Positions 22,788 through 37,291 of a DNA stretch of 64,000 bases are shown here, one piece after another. The notes below the pieces were generated by a model. The model saw nothing but the letters and a program-made list of their open reading frames with translations, searched no databases and had not been told where the DNA came from. The first letter of the stretch is position 1; each line of letters opens with the position of its first letter. A program made the position numbers and the translations under genes. The stretch is from Plasmodium relictum (lineage: Eukaryota > Apicomplexa > Aconoidasida > Haemosporida > Plasmodiidae): positions 248,001 to 312,000 of the forward strand of contig NC_041687.1 in NCBI RefSeq assembly GCF_900005765.1. The letters are read 5' to 3'.

Positions 22788-25700
22788 ATGAGCTCTATTA
22801 ATAATGATAATAAAATGGATACTGAAACAAGTAAATTAGAAGGTGAAGAGAACAAGAGTAGTAATCGTTGGGCAGATATGTGCGAAGATTGTGATGCCCC
22901 TTTAGGTATTAACATATATATATATTTATATTTGCTCTTATTTTAAATTATTTTAATGTTTTTTTCTTTAAATATTTAAATATATGTATAACATTCCTTT
23001 TTTTTTTTCTTTTTCTTTTTAGTTGATACATATAATGATAAAAATGATATGAAAGAGAAAACGGTTGAGGGTAATATTAATAACAGTAACAATAATACTA
23101 ATAGTAATATTAAGCAGAACTATTTTATGCCTACAAAAAATGGTATTATTTATTTTAATTAAAAATGATTCTCATTACACTTACAATTTAAATTATCATT
23201 AGTTTTTTGTTATTATATTTAATATACATATTTATGTAACCTTTTTATTTTTTATTATTTATGTTGTATTTATTAGAATAGATATTATTATTATGATTTT
23301 TAAAAATGATACAACCTTCCTTTGTTTCTCTTTATATATATTATATTAGCTATCATATATTATATATTTAAATATCATCATTTTTTTAAAAAAAATATTT
23401 ATTAATTCATTATTATTTTAGTAAATTTATAATTTTATATATAAGGTTCTTTTATAATTTTTATTTTTTTCCCTTTTTTTTTATAATTTTCATCGTAATA
23501 TTTAATTTATTTTTGTATTTAAATGGAAATATATTTTTTGCTTTTTTTATATATTAGATATTTTGCATTTTTAAATGTATCTATATGCTTATTTTTGTAT
23601 CGTATTTTTTTTAGATGTTAATAATTATAGTATCTGCTACGAAATATATATTCGCAATTTGCACATTGATATAACAAAGGAGGAAATTTATAAAATGTTT
23701 GAAGGTTATCGTATAAAGAGAATTAATATATTGAACAAAAAAGGTAAAACTGCAGCAGCGTATGTAGAATTCGATAACCCAGAAGATATGAGCAGATCAT
23801 TAGAATTAAATGGAAAAATGATTTATTCAGGAAATAATTCATATGAACATGGTACTATATCAGTAATAATCAACAAAGATAAAATGAAAAATTTTCATAT
23901 GAATCAGAAACAAAATAAATTTAAAAAAATAGTTAGCAGAAATAATAATTTTTCAAATGTTCGACCAGGAAATAATAATATGAATAATATTACGAATACT
24001 TATAATAATAACAGTAGCAATAATAACAATAATAGTAATAATAACATTAATAATATGTTTAATATGAATAATGTTTATTACAATGATAATAATAAAAATA
24101 TTAAAATGGATATAAAAAATAATGCTATGAATAACATGAATCAAAATTATAATTATAATATGAAAATGAATTATGTAAATAATCAACAGGGTGGTAATAT
24201 GCATATGAATCAACAAAATAATAATCCTCATGTTTTAAATGATAAGATGAATTCTAATTCAAATTTCAATTTTAAAAATGTTAATTTTCAAAATAATAAT
24301 AATCATATAAATAAAAATCCTATTTCTGAGAATACTGTTGCAAATTCTTCTACAACGGCAAATGGAGCAGAACAAAGGAAAAAATTAATTTTGAAAAAAA
24401 GAACTGTACCATTAGATCAAAAAAGTTATGTTATTAATCCTAGTATTTTTGGTGAAGCGAAACCAGTTGATACTGACCCAGATAAAATATTAAATGAAAG
24501 TTTAGCTAAGGAAAAGGAAAAAGAAAACAGTTCAGAAGAAAATGAAAAAAAAGTAGAACAAGAAGAAAATGAAAAAAAAAATCAGGAAGTCAATGAAAAA
24601 CAAAAAAAAATGAGTAACATGAACGATTTCAACAAAGATAACAAAAATCTAAATGGTGTTAATAAAAATGTATTTAGTTATAAAAAGGGTCTAAACACAA
24701 GTAGAAGCTTTAATTATAATAATTACCAAAATAATGTTAAGAATAATTCTACTAAAAAAATTTTTATGATGAATAAAAATAACTCTAATATTAATATCAA
24801 AAAGAACCTTAACAGTGCAGATAATAATACACCTACAAATAAAAACGTAAACAATATTAGCAATAATAATCCAAATAATAATGTGAGTGATATAAGTGCG
24901 AATAAGATGAATATTAATAAAAATTTTAAAAACACCGATAATAATATGAATGCAAATTACAATAACGTAAAAAATGCTAACACAGAAGTAAATAAAAAAA
25001 ATATAAATTTAACTGTTATTCATAATCATATATACGAAAATAAATTATATAGTGCAAATGCAGAGAATGAAACTGATAAGACTCAAGATATAAAGAATAC
25101 TAGTTGCACCAACATCCATAATAATGATTGTAATGACGGCTGTGGAAACTTTCGAAATAATAATGAAAAAATAGAAAAAAGGAATCTTGAACATCTTTCA
25201 GGTAAACAAAAAGATTCTAGTATAATCAAGAAAGACGACAAAGCAAATATCAAGAATATTATAATGAAAAATATCAAACGCGAAGATGGAAATAATTGCA
25301 GTAATAATAAGAATATAGTATCTAGTAATAATACCTATAATAATGATCAGAATTATTGCAGTAATAATGAAGTTACCTCTAATATGAGAAGTACAAAGAG
25401 CAATGTAGAACCAAATATGGATAATGAAATGAAAAAAGAAAATATAAACTCTAAAGAAAAAAACGAAAATAATTTAAGAAAAAATGAAATATATGATAAG
25501 ATCAATAGGAATATAAACTCAAGAAATGAAAGTTATAATAATAATTCTTATAATTACAATATCGAAAATTTATATGACAATTCCTTAAAATATGTAAAAA
25601 ATGCTAATAATTCAAACAAAGCAAAAAAAGTTACACCTATTAAAACAGTTAAAGTAATAGCAACAGAAAAAAAAAATGAAGATGAAAATAGTTCTGAAGA

Positions 25701-27147
25701 AAATAAAGAAAAAACAAATAAAGATGATAATAACAATGATGATACTGAAGATAATAATGAAAAGAATGCAAAAGAAGAAAAAAATTTAGATGAAAAAAAA
25801 TTTGAGAATAATAATGAATCAGAGAGAAGTAATGATAACTATACATATGAAACAGAAAGCTCAGAAAATAAAGATATAACGAGCACCAATTTAAAATCAA
25901 CTTTATTGCATGTAAAAACTAAAAAAAAAATAAAAAAGAAAAACGTAGATGAAAATGAACAAACAGGAAATAATACAAATGATAATAATGCGGATAACCA
26001 AACTTCACAAAATGGAAATGCACAAATAACAAATAAAAGTCAAAAGATAGACATTTTAGTTAAACCTAATTTAAAGAAGGGAGAAAATATATGGGAAGCA
26101 AGAACTCATTTGTTAGTAGAACAGAAAGAAAGTAGTGAAAAAAATGAAAAAGGTTCTCATTATAGTTCTAGAAGAAGTCGTTCTCATTCAAATAAAGTAA
26201 GTAGAGGAAGTAGTCGTAGAAGAGACAGCAGTAGGAGAAGAGATGAAAGCAGAAGAAGAGACAGATATAGTAGACGATATGATAGAAGATCTGATAGAAA
26301 AGACGATAGTAGAAGAGATGAAAGAAGAGATGAAAGCAGAAGAGAAAGTAGCAGAAGAGATAATAATAGGAGAGATGAAAGTAGACGAAATGACAGAAGA
26401 GATGACAGCAGAAGAGATGAAAGTAGAAGAGATGATAGAAAAGATGAAAGAAAAGATGGCAGTATAAAAAAAGACGATTATAAAAGAAGAGAAGATTCAA
26501 AGAGAGAAGAAAAGGGAAGTTCTTATGAGTACAGAAAACATAGAAATTATGAGAAACATAATAGTAGTAGAAGTAATTACGATAGAAAAAGAAATAGTAG
26601 ATATAGCATATTAGAAAAAAAAAATTATGACAATAAAAGTTACATTTCAGATGAAAAAAGAAAGCATAAAGACTCCTATGATAAAAATAATTACAAAGAT
26701 TCATACGATAAAAGCTATAGAAATTCCCATGATAGGTTAAGTTATAAAGACAATTATGAAAAAAACAATAAGGATAATTATAAAGATAGTTATGATAGAA
26801 ATAATTATATGGATTACGACAAAATGGATAATAAATATTTTTCAAATAATTACAGTTCCATGAGGCATAAAAGCTATAAGCATCATAATTCTCATTCTAA
26901 AATGAATAATTATAATTATTCCAATAATTATAAACCATCCAATTATTATAAATATTCATCTAAAGGTAATTATTCTAAAGATGTTAAAAATTCATCAAAA
27001 CAAAATGATAAGGAAAAAACAGAAACAAAATCAGAAATTCAAGCAATTCCTAAAAAAGCTATAGTTACGGCTGTTAAAACTAATAACGTATCTATTAAAA
27101 AGAATAGATATGAATGTTTAGGAGAAGGGGATGAAAGTGATAAGTAA
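22788..27147 (+). CDS. EIF4B: translation initiation factor eIF4B, 3 exons
   Basis: Exons 22788-22905, 23023-23142 and 23615-27147; about 1256 residues, twice the human length. Exon 1 has SNRWADMCED, resembling the N-terminal eIF4B motif. Exon 3 opens with an RRM (EIYIRNLHIDITKEEIYKMF and AAAYVEFDNPEDMSRSLELN). The motif SIFGEAKPVDTD at about residue 355 is diagnostic (human ASIFGGAKPVDT) and is preceded by the matching LILKKRTVP segment. The middle is Asn-rich low complexity. Residues about 925-1050 form a dense Arg/Asp/Ser region (RRDESRRD repeats), equivalent in place to the DRYG/RNA-binding region. The end, KNRYECLGEGDESD, matches the conserved C-terminus SKYAALSVDGEDE. eIF4B stimulates the eIF4A helicase during 40S recruitment. 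Confidence 0.88.
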
Positions 27148-29457
27148 AAAAAAAAAATAAAATAAAATTATAATAAATAAAATGTATATATGTATATTGT
27201 AATAATAAAATTGTCATTTTAGTAATATAACAATTAAATAGTTCTAAACATACAATGAAAATGACAAACAAAATAGAATTAATGATGAATAATCAATCAA
27301 AATTAAAAATAATTTAGTTAAAAGGGCCTTCTCTTATTATTACTATTAAAAAAAAAAATTAAAATGTATACATTATTGTACACTTAGATTATAATTCAAA
27401 GATATATGTCATAAACACATATGTAATTATATATATTTATAAATATTTATGCACAAGAAAAATATTTGTGAATGATATGTCTTATTTATAGGCTCCATTT
27501 TTTTTTTTTTATTTGTTAATAAACAAAAAAAAAAAAAAAAGAAATTGGTATATTATTATTTTTATTTTTTATTTTATTTTATTCTATTGTTGTATGTAAT
27601 GTTATAAATCTGAATTAATGTAAAACTATACTTCTACATTTATTATATATATTTTTACAGTTAACATGATTTTATCATTTTTACTTATACATCATTACCA
27701 TTAAACATAAATAAATGTATACATACATTTATGTATATATATATATATATATATATGTGTTTATTCATATGAGTATATATTTATTTTTAATAGTAAAAAA
27801 TGTAACTATAAAAAAAAATAAAAATTTAGCCTGCTTTAAAAATGTTTGAATATATTATTTCAATATATTATACATAAACTTTTTATTTTTAGTTATATAT
27901 ATAATTTATGAATTTATATTTTATTATATTGTGTATGTTAACATTTTTTAAATTATTTAAGTGGTTATTGTGTAATAGCAATTAAATGGTCTTTTTTTTT
28001 TAATTCATGTTTATAATTAAAGGAAATTTATTTACTTAATTTATGCATATATATATAGTTGTCAGTAAAAAAAGAAAAAAAAAAAAATTAAAACAAGCAC
28101 AATATTATAAAATATCAGTGTAAAATTTAACCTTTTTTAATATTTCTAAAAAGAATTATAAAAAAATATGTAAAACATATGAAATATTTAATTTCATGAA
28201 CAAAAAGACTTTTTCATATTGCTTTTCATAAATTTAACGTAAATATTTTTAATATAAGTAGTTTTCAATAGTAAAAATATAAAATTATATATTTCAATAT
28301 ATCAAATTAAGCGTAAACAAGTTTATAAAAAAAAAAAAATAAATGAAATATTGAATAGTTTTAAGAGACTAAAAATATAGAAGACTATAAAAAGCATTAT
28401 GCATTTACTGAAAAGTGTATTATGATTATATAGCATTTTGATATAGTTCATTTAAAATTTTTTCAGTTTCTCATTAATATTTATATTTTGTTTTTAATAT
28501 ATATATTTGTTTTATTTTTCATTCTATTTTTTTTTAATATAACAAAAAATAAGATTGCAAAGCATTTAAAAATAAAAATATGTTGTAATTTTTATTTAAC
28601 AAATGAATATGTATAAACCCAATAAAATTTAATTAAACAAAAATTCTTCATCTTAAGATTTATTTAAAATAAGAGAATATACAATAGAAGTATATATCAA
28701 AATATGGCTTAATAGAAATTAATAAAAAGATTTTTAAAGAAAAATAAATTTGTAACCTATAATTATTTTGGTAATATGCGCATATAAACTTGTATATATT
28801 TATTCTTGCAATTCAATCTTATGTTATCCTAAATATTTAACAATAGAGACTAATAATATGCCAATAAAATTTATTAAAATTCAATTTTAAGCATTTTTTT
28901 TAAGCGCATAAACTTTAACAAACTATATGAAAAGTATTTACACACTAAATATTTTTTTTTTTTCTTGTGAAATAATGTGTACATTTAAATTTTTTTTATT
29001 CAATTTTATATTAACTTAAAAATTTAGTGCTTATATGGTGATATATATTATTAAATAAAAATTTTAATAATATTATTGTCAAGAAGTTTTTAATAGAAAA
29101 TAGAAAAAAGTTTTACTTCAAAAAAAAATTTTTTTTTTTACCATACATGTAAAATTAAAATTTATATTATGTTTTATAATATATACGTATTTTTTTTTCT
29201 TAAATTTTTATATTTATATTTGTGTTTTTGTTTTTTTTTTTTTGTTTTTTTTTTCAAATTAAAATACCTTAATAGTATATCTTAAAGAAAAAAAAAAAAA
29301 ATTAATCTATGTTTAGATACAATATGTATTTTTTAAGTTTGAAAAGAATATTTATGTAAATCAAAAAAGAGAAAAAAATTGTATATGATTTTTAAGGTCA
29401 TATAAAATTTATTTTTTTTTTTTTTATATCCAATTTTTTAATTTTATTACAACAATT
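27148..29457. other. 2.3-kb intergenic region, no gene seen
   Basis: Between two plus-strand genes. It holds an (AT)n run near 27735-27756 and many homopolymers. No exon-like or structured block stands out. Confidence 0.6.
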
Positions 29458-32454
29458 ATGAATACATATAAAGATTTTAATAATGCAATAGATCAAAAAA
29501 AATTATTGGACGAATGTATATTTGTAGTTAAAGAACAAAGTTTTTATATGAAACAATCATTGGTAAGAAATAAAGAGAAAAAAGGAAATAATAAAAAAAA
29601 AAAAAATAAATAAATAAATAATTATATAAAAACGTAAAACAAAATTATTCCAATCATATGAATTCTTTTAATAATACCTCTTTAATTTATAACTATTAAT
29701 AAGCTTTAAATTTTTTAAAAAAAAATTTTTTTAAATTGAAAACTTTATTTTTTTATTTTATTTTTTTATTTTTTTTTTATTATATATAAATAGGAAAATG
29801 GATCACTAAGGGATACATTAAAATATGCTTCAAATATGCTGTGTGAACTGAGAACTTCTTTGTTATCCCCTAAACATTATTATGAATTATATATGATAAT
29901 ATTTAATGAGTTGCAGCATTTAGATAACTTTATAAGTGATAAAAAGAAACATAAAAAAAAATTTATTGATATATATGAAAGTGTTCAACATGCCGGGAAT
30001 ATTATTCCACGTTTATATTTATTAATAATTGTTGGTAGAAATTATATAAAGAATAAAGATATTAAAGCAAAATACATATTAAAAGACATGACTGAACTAT
30101 GCAAAGGTATTCAACACCCATTAAGAGGTCTATTTTTGAGATATTTTTTAATACAAATGTGTAAAGATAGAATACCAGATACAGGGAGCGAATATGAAGA
30201 AGCAGGTGGGGGGAATATTGATGATGCTTTTGAATTTTTATTAACAAATTTTTATGAAAGCTTAAAACTATGGAGTCGTATGAATGATCAAACTATAAAG
30301 ATACCAACTTTACAAGATGATAAAGTAGTTAATAATAGAATAAAAGTTTTAAAAGAAAAAATGGACGTAAAAATGTTGGTTGGTTCTATTTTAGTAAGAA
30401 TGTCACAGTTAGAAGGTATGACAACACAATACTATATTGAAAAATGTTTACCAAAATTACTATTGTATTTATCTAATATAAATGATTCTTTAATACAACA
30501 ATATATTTTTGAATCAATTGTTCAAGTATTTAGTGATGAATGTCATATATATAGTTTAGAAACTTTATTAAATGCTGTTTTAAAAATAAATAGCTCTTTG
30601 GATTTTAAAAGCATACTTATAACATTATTAAAAAGATTAAGATCCTTTATTGAATCAAATAAATACGAATTACCAAAAAATATTGATATTTTTAATTTAT
30701 TTTATGATAATCTAGTTTTATATGTAAATAAGACTTTGGAAACTTGCACAAAAACTAAGTTCAACTCAATCTATGAAAATTCCAAAAAATGCAAATTAAA
30801 CAATGGGAATATGGAAAATTTGAAAAACTCTGATAATAATGATATTGTACAAAATAACAATGATTCTAATAATATAAATGATAATTTTAACAATTTAAAT
30901 AGTGATTTAAATAATATCATAAATAATAACAATAATGAAATAAAATATAATACAAATGATGATGTTGGTATTATAAATAGTGAAGAGTATGTACAGAATA
31001 TAGTAAAAATGCTACAAGTTATTTATGAATTCATATTTTTGTGTATTCGTATTTACGACAATATAAGCATTAGTAAATTATTTGTATTGCCATATACAAT
31101 TGTTTCAAATGTAAGTTTAGACAATGATTTAATATGCGAACAAGTAATTAGTATTATTGTACTTCCTTTTAGTTATTTAGGTTTAAGTGCTTTAAATAGT
31201 AAAGATATGCAAAAATTATTAAGTAGTGTTAATGAAAGACATAAAAAAAAGTTAAGCTTAGATATAATAGATGCCATAATAGAATGCAAAAATAAATCTA
31301 TAGTATATGAAGATGTAGAAGAAATCCTAAAATATATCTCTTACATATTTCATGAGAAAGAAAAAAAAGATGATGTATTTAATTTAGAAAACAGTTCAAC
31401 ATATACATCTGAGAAATTATGTAAATTTTTTCATATCATAACTAATACTAACAATATTGAACAAAAGTATAATATATATATGCTATTTTATAAATATATT
31501 GCAGATAGTAGTTATCTTATCCATTTATTACCAACAATAATTTTCAGTATGTTGAATTTAGTTACAACAATAACAAATTTAGTAACTAATCAATCAGAAA
31601 AAAAGGAAGATAATTATGATGATTTAGTTGAAGACAAAAACGATAAAATTTCTAATCATTTCAGTATAGATAGCCAAAATGATATCCTGGATGAAAAAAG
31701 AGTAAATCAATATAACATGTATGTTAAAAATATTTTTAAATTTATTCATACCAACCTTTTGTCGGTATCTAGTAAAATTCCTCTTTTAGCTTTCAAATTA
31801 TTTTTATATAGTGCTGTTGTAGTAAATAATTATAATAATTTCTTACAAGCATATCAGTATATATCTTTTGACAACTTAGAAGCAATTTGTTATGAATTTA
31901 TTACTCAGCCTTTAATAATATATGAAGAAGATATAAATATATCATCACAACAATTCGATTGCATTATATGGGCTGTTGGAATAATGTGCTCACATATTAC
32001 ATTGCTTGAAAATGAAAATTATGAAAATATTGCATTAAAACTGACACAACATGCAAGCAAATTATTAAAAAAAAAAGATCAGTGTATTGGGGTTTTACAA
32101 TGTTCTCATTTATATTGGGAAAATAAAAAATATAGAAATAGTAGTAAAGTTTTTGACTGCTTACAAAAAAGTATAAAAAATGCTGATATAGCTATGCAAT
32201 CAAATAGTGATAATATATTTCTTTTTGTATATATGCTACAGAAATATGTGTATTATTATGAAGCAGAAAATATTGAAATTACAGAAGACAGTTTGCATTA
32301 CTTAATTAGCGTGTGCCATGATTATTATAATCAAACAAACAGTGATAACATATTTAAACAGGAATATAAGCAAATTGTTAAGTATATATATGAAAAAAAA
32401 AAGAATTCGAATTTATTTCATAAAATAAATGTAGATACATCGATTTTATTATGA
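29458..32454 (+). CDS. VPS35: vacuolar protein sorting-associated protein 35 (retromer), 2 exons
   Basis: Exon 1 is 29458-29562 (MNTYKDFNNAIDQKKLLDEC), exon 2 is 29794-32454; 921 residues, against 796 in human. The diagnostic region is intact: IPRLYLLIIVGRNYI near residue 105, then ELCKGIQHPLRGLFLRYFLI, the Rab7/VPS26-facing PRLYL and PLRGLFLR motifs. The rest is helical HEAT-like solenoid with one Asn/Asp-rich insert at about residues 340-400. VPS35 is the backbone of the retromer coat that returns cargo from endosome-like compartments to the Golgi. In apicomplexans retromer also serves secretory-organelle traffic (family knowledge). Confidence 0.96.
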
Positions 32455-32989
32455 AAATAAAGTAAAAATATATATATATATATATATTAATATGTAAATA
32501 TAATTTAATAAAAACAAATTCAAACATATGAATCCAAAATGGTTATATATAATAAGAAATAGAATAAATAACTAAGAACTCATTATGTAACAAATGTTTC
32601 AAGTAAATATAATATTTACATAGAAAATTCAATAAATATATATATACATATATTTATGTATATGTATTTCCTAATTAATAGTATCTATAAAAACTATATT
32701 TTGAAAATATTAAATAATTAATTTAAAATGAGAATTTAGAAAGTTTTTTTTTCTTTTTTTTTTGTTGTTGTACTAAAAATTTATGATTCATGATTAAAAA
32801 CTAAAAATATTAACATTATTTTTATATACTTTTTTTTTTTCTATTTTATATTAATTTCATTATCATCATATATGAATTTTATTTATATTTCTTTTTTCTT
32901 TATAAATTTTGATGCATTTTTAACAATTATTATTTAAAGATAGAGATTTTTTAAAAACAAAAAATTTTAAAATGATTAAAATTAATATT
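32455..32989. other. convergent intergenic region
   Basis: Tail-to-tail spacer between VPS35 (+) and mRPL11 (-), only A/T-rich tracts and likely polyadenylation regions. Confidence 0.6.
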
Positions 32990-34148
32990 TTATTTTTTAG
33001 ATCTTTTTTGTTGTTTATTCCTATTTCTAATATCTTTTTTTATATTATCTAATTTATTAATGTCTACAAAATATTTTTTTTTACTTTCATCATCCAATTC
33101 CCTACACACTTTTATGCCCATACTGTTACATGTTCCTTAATGAAAAAAAATGATAAATTCAAATTATATTAAAAATAAAAATTCATAATGTATGCAACTT
33201 TAAATTATTTATTTTCTTTATTATTCATACCAATAATATATTTGCATATACTTTTTAATGATAAATTTATCAGCGGGGGATCCATACGTTTACATTTTGC
33301 AATATGAAAAACCTACTTATTTAAAAATTAATGAAATAAATTATAATATTATATTTGAAGTTTAACTGAAAATGAGTAAATGAAAAAAAAAAAAAAAAAT
33401 ATTTTAAAAAGATGTTTAAAATATAAGGCATAAAATTTTAATTAAATAATGAAGTTAAATATATGAAATAATCAAATAACTATATAGAAATAAAAATTAC
33501 TTCAGCTAGAGTAATAGAACCAACAGTATGATGCTTTGGTGTTGAACTGAACATGGGAACTCTAGCACATCTTCTTATGAACCAAACAACAGTGGGTGTT
33601 CTTAAGTAAAATCTGTATGTTCTAAAATATTTTAAAAAAAAAAAATTGAAAAAAGATAAATTATCTTTTCAGTTACTTCTAAATTGAATAAATTATATAA
33701 TTTTCTTAAAAAAAAATTGACGAAATTTAGTGTTGCCAACAATTTTTTTTTTTTATTTTATATTAAGATATTAAATATTATAATGTAAAATTGAGGGATA
33801 TTTTGTAGTTATTAAACCTATCATTTAAAGGCTCCAATGTAACTTGAATTGGAACATTCTTTGATATATTTTTTGTTCTCTCATTGAATTCTTTAAAAAA
33901 CGTCATCATATTTATACCTATTATTTTTCATATTATAAAGAATGAAATATATCAAAATTTTTTTTTTTTTTTATTATAATATGTATTTATAGTAAACTTA
34001 TTAAGCATATATTTGTTATTATGTAAAAATATATGTATACTTTTGCTAATATGTATTAACCTAAAGGTCCAAGCGTTTGGCCAATACTTGGACTTGGTTT
34101 TGCAGAACCAGCTAAAACAACTAAATTAAATCTTCCTATTCTAGACAT
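32990..34148 (-). CDS. MRPL11: mitochondrial ribosomal protein uL11m, 5 exons
   Basis: Minus-strand exons 34148-34061, 33917-33818, 33621-33501, 33312-33231 and 33135-32990; 178 residues. MSRIGRFNLVVLAGSAKPSP, then SIGQTLGPLGINMMTFFKEF, is the uL11 N-terminal domain (family PPLGPALGPLGINMMQFCKDF). TPTVVWFIRR and the C-terminal SICKYIIGTCNSMGIKV correspond to the rRNA-binding domain. Closest in memory is mammalian MRPL11, not cytosolic uL11 (RPL12). The Plasmodium apicoplast encodes its own L11, so a mitochondrial role is most likely, although no obvious long presequence is present. It would bind the GTPase-associated centre of the fragmented mitochondrial LSU rRNA. Confidence 0.92.
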
Positions 34149-35292
34149 TTTTTTCCTAAATTTAAAAAAAAAAAAACCAATAATAATAATAATAATATAT
34201 ATATTATTTGTATAATTTAATTTACATTAATATACAGCTCTTAATATTTCAATATTTTTTATTGTATACTTAAGAATTTACCAATTAAATCTTTTTTATT
34301 TTATCTTATTTTTCAACATTTCTATATTATATTTAAATGAAGTTTAATTCCTTCGAAGTTGTCAAAATTCTCTTTTTCTTTAATTTTTAAATATATGTAA
34401 TTAACTGTATGCATAATTTAATATATATATATTTTCAAATAATGTTATAATTTATCCATATATATATATTTTATAATTAAGTTTTTATTCTTTTTTTTAA
34501 TTTACAATTCCTTTATCATTACATCTATATAAAATTTTCATTATTGTATTACAAAGTTTTTTCTTTTTTTTATTTTAATATATTTTTTCTTTTTTTTATA
34601 ATTTTTCGTGTTTGAATATTTTAAAAATAGTATATTATTCGAATCTCTTATTTATTTACTTATTTTATTTTATTTTTTTTTAAATTTATAGTAAATTTTA
34701 TTTATAAACATATTTTAAATAAAAGAGAGAATTTTTAAACTATAATTTTTTAATTACAAGACTTTGAAAGAATAAAATTTTTTATCGTTTCCATTATTTT
34801 GTGTGTAAAAGATGTTATTAAAAAGAAAAAATATACATTTTGATAATTTTAAATACATTTTTGTATGTATTTTAAAATTAAAGTGCGATTTTTTTTTTTT
34901 TTTTTTTCTTTTTTTTTCTTTTTTTTATTAATATATATAATATGAATTTTAACTTATATCTCTTAAATTTTATAATTTTTGAGTAGTTGCATTTACAAAC
35001 ACAAATCTATACTTGTCTGCATTTATATTTTTCTCTATTAAAAAGTTAAAAATATCTCAATTTTTTTTTTTTTATTTTATTTATATTTTATTTTATTTAT
35101 TTTTTTTAATTTTCCAGTTAACAGTTGTTTAACTTTTTGTTTTTCTTATTTTTTCATTTTCCATAATTTTTTTTTTTTTTGTTTTCTAAAATATATAATT
35201 ATGTGAATTTACATAAAATAAAAATTAAATTATTAGTCACATCTTTATTTACATTTTAATTATATATAACCATATAGTACATGCACAGATAG
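34149..35292. other. divergent promoter region
   Basis: 1.1-kb head-to-head spacer between mRPL11 (-) and the actin-like gene (+), very T/A-rich. No motif recognised. Confidence 0.6.
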
Positions 35293-37120
35293 ATGGATAA
35301 TCAAACAATTATAATTGACAACGGTTCAGGTGAATATAAATAATAACCAAATTGAAACGATATGTTCATATAATCAAAAAAGAAAAAGAAAAAAAAAAAG
35401 AGTAAAATATACCTTAATGTTTATAGAAAAATTTAATTATTTTTTCTTTTTTTTTTAAAATTTGATATAGGTTATATAAAAGCTGGATTAAATGTTTATG
35501 AAGAACCTTCTATAATATTTCCAACAATAGTTGGGAATTTCCGACACAATGAAAATTCCGAAACATTTGTTGGAGACGATGCAATTTATCATGAATCAGA
35601 ATTGTCTATTTATCGTCCAATTGATCATGGGCATATTAGTAATTGGGATATGGCACAAACAATTTGGGATTATACATTAAGTTGTGTTGACAAAAATAAA
35701 AACGCAAAAGACATTTTATTAACAGAGCCTCCTTTATGCTCCACTTCTCATAGAACAAAAATGGGAGAAATTTTTTTTGAGTATTTTGATTTTTTAAATT
35801 TGAACATTTCTGTGTCAGGTTTAATGTCTATATATGCCGCGGGGGTAACAACTGGTTTAGTTTTAGATATAGGAGAAGGTGTTACTCAGTGCTTACCAAT
35901 ATTTGATGGATATATCGAAAAAAATTCAGTTATACGTTCAGATTTTGGTGGAGAAGAATTAAGTATGTTTTTACAAAAATTAATATGTGATATTGGATAT
36001 AGCATGACAACAAGAAAAAATTTTGAATATGTTAAATCAATTAAAGAAAATTTATGCTTTTGTTCATTAAATCCATCACAAGATCAACTAAGAGATGACT
36101 TATCAGTCACATATACTTTACCAGATGGTGATGTTTTAAGAGATGGTTATAATACCATTGAAATATCTCATGAACGTTTTTATGTTCCTGAAGCTTTGTT
36201 TAATCCTCAGTTGTGTCATAGAGATAGTTTAAGTATCGTTGATATTATTTGGAAATCTATTTTAGCATGCCCTATTGAAAATAGGAAAAGCTTATCTAAT
36301 TGTATAGTACTTTCAGGTGGATCTACTTTATTTCCTAATTTAGTAGAAAGAATCGAAACAGAAGTAAAAAATAATTCTCCAGCAAATGCAAGATCTTCTG
36401 TAAAAGTAATTTTAAAAAAAAACAAGATAAGCAGTTTTAACACATTTCATATTGTACTATTTATGCTTTTCCACATATATATATATATATGGATATTGTT
36501 TGTTTAAAAAAAAAAAAGAAAAATATATATTTTTAAATATATTTAATATAAATATATATTTTTATTTTTTTATAAAATAAGGTTTATGCACATGAAAAAA
36601 GAGCTGTTATGGCTTGGTGCGGTTCAAGAATATTTTCGCAACCAGAATTAAGAGAAGCTCAACAGGGTTTATGGATTTCTAAAGATGAATATAATGAAAT
36701 AGGAGATAACATATTTTTAATAAAGGTAAGAAACAAAAAAAAATAAAATAAAATAAAAATGCAAACTTAAAATAATTAAATATGTCATCATATACTATTC
36801 ATGTGGTATATATATTAAATATTATTTATATATCTAATACACATTTCTTGTATCATTTTAACATAATATCTCTATTTTTTGAATTGTTATATATATGTTA
36901 AAACCTATTATTTATTATAATTTCTTTATATATATATATATTTTATACTATTTTTAAAAAATTTATATAAATATTTTTCCAAGAACTTTTTTATGTCTTT
37001 TCAACATATTATATGTCTTTAATTTCTTTGATTTTTTCGTGATATTTCACTTTTCATGTTTATATCTATTATAATTTTTTTTTTTTTTTTCAACTATAGG
37101 CAACTCTAAAACTTACCTAA
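35293..37120 (+). CDS. actin-like / actin-related protein, 4 exons
   Basis: Exons 35293-35329, 35471-36405, 36582-36725 and 37100-37120; 378 residues, almost the length of actin (375). Nucleotide-binding signatures are present: IIIDNGSGYIKAG at the start, LDIGEGVTQCLP (actin LDSGDGVTHTVP) and CIVLSGGSTLFPNL (IVMSGGTTM). GLWISKDEYNEIG equals the C-terminal actin motif MWITKEEYDESG. Divergence from actin is strong elsewhere, so this is one of the apicomplexan actin-like or ARP proteins (ALP1 and ARP2-like were considered), not actin I or II. The seven-codon last exon (ATLKLT) is supported by phase, by TATAG at its acceptor and by the resulting length. Confidence 0.88.
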
Positions 37121-37291
37121 CCCAGAACTTTATCCTATATTATTTTGTTATTTTTTATGGATATATGCTTCTATTTTTTAGTATATTTTTTATCTTTTTT
37201 TTTAATTTTTTCTTGCTATAAAAAAAAATTATGATGCATTATTTATTAGCACATATTTAAACAAATAGAAATTCAATTTCTTAATTTTTTT

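Noticed and set aside
26168-26845. 225-codon minus-strand frame in eIF4B
   Set aside because: Antisense of the Arg/Asp/Ser repeats; His/Tyr/Phe text is an artefact.
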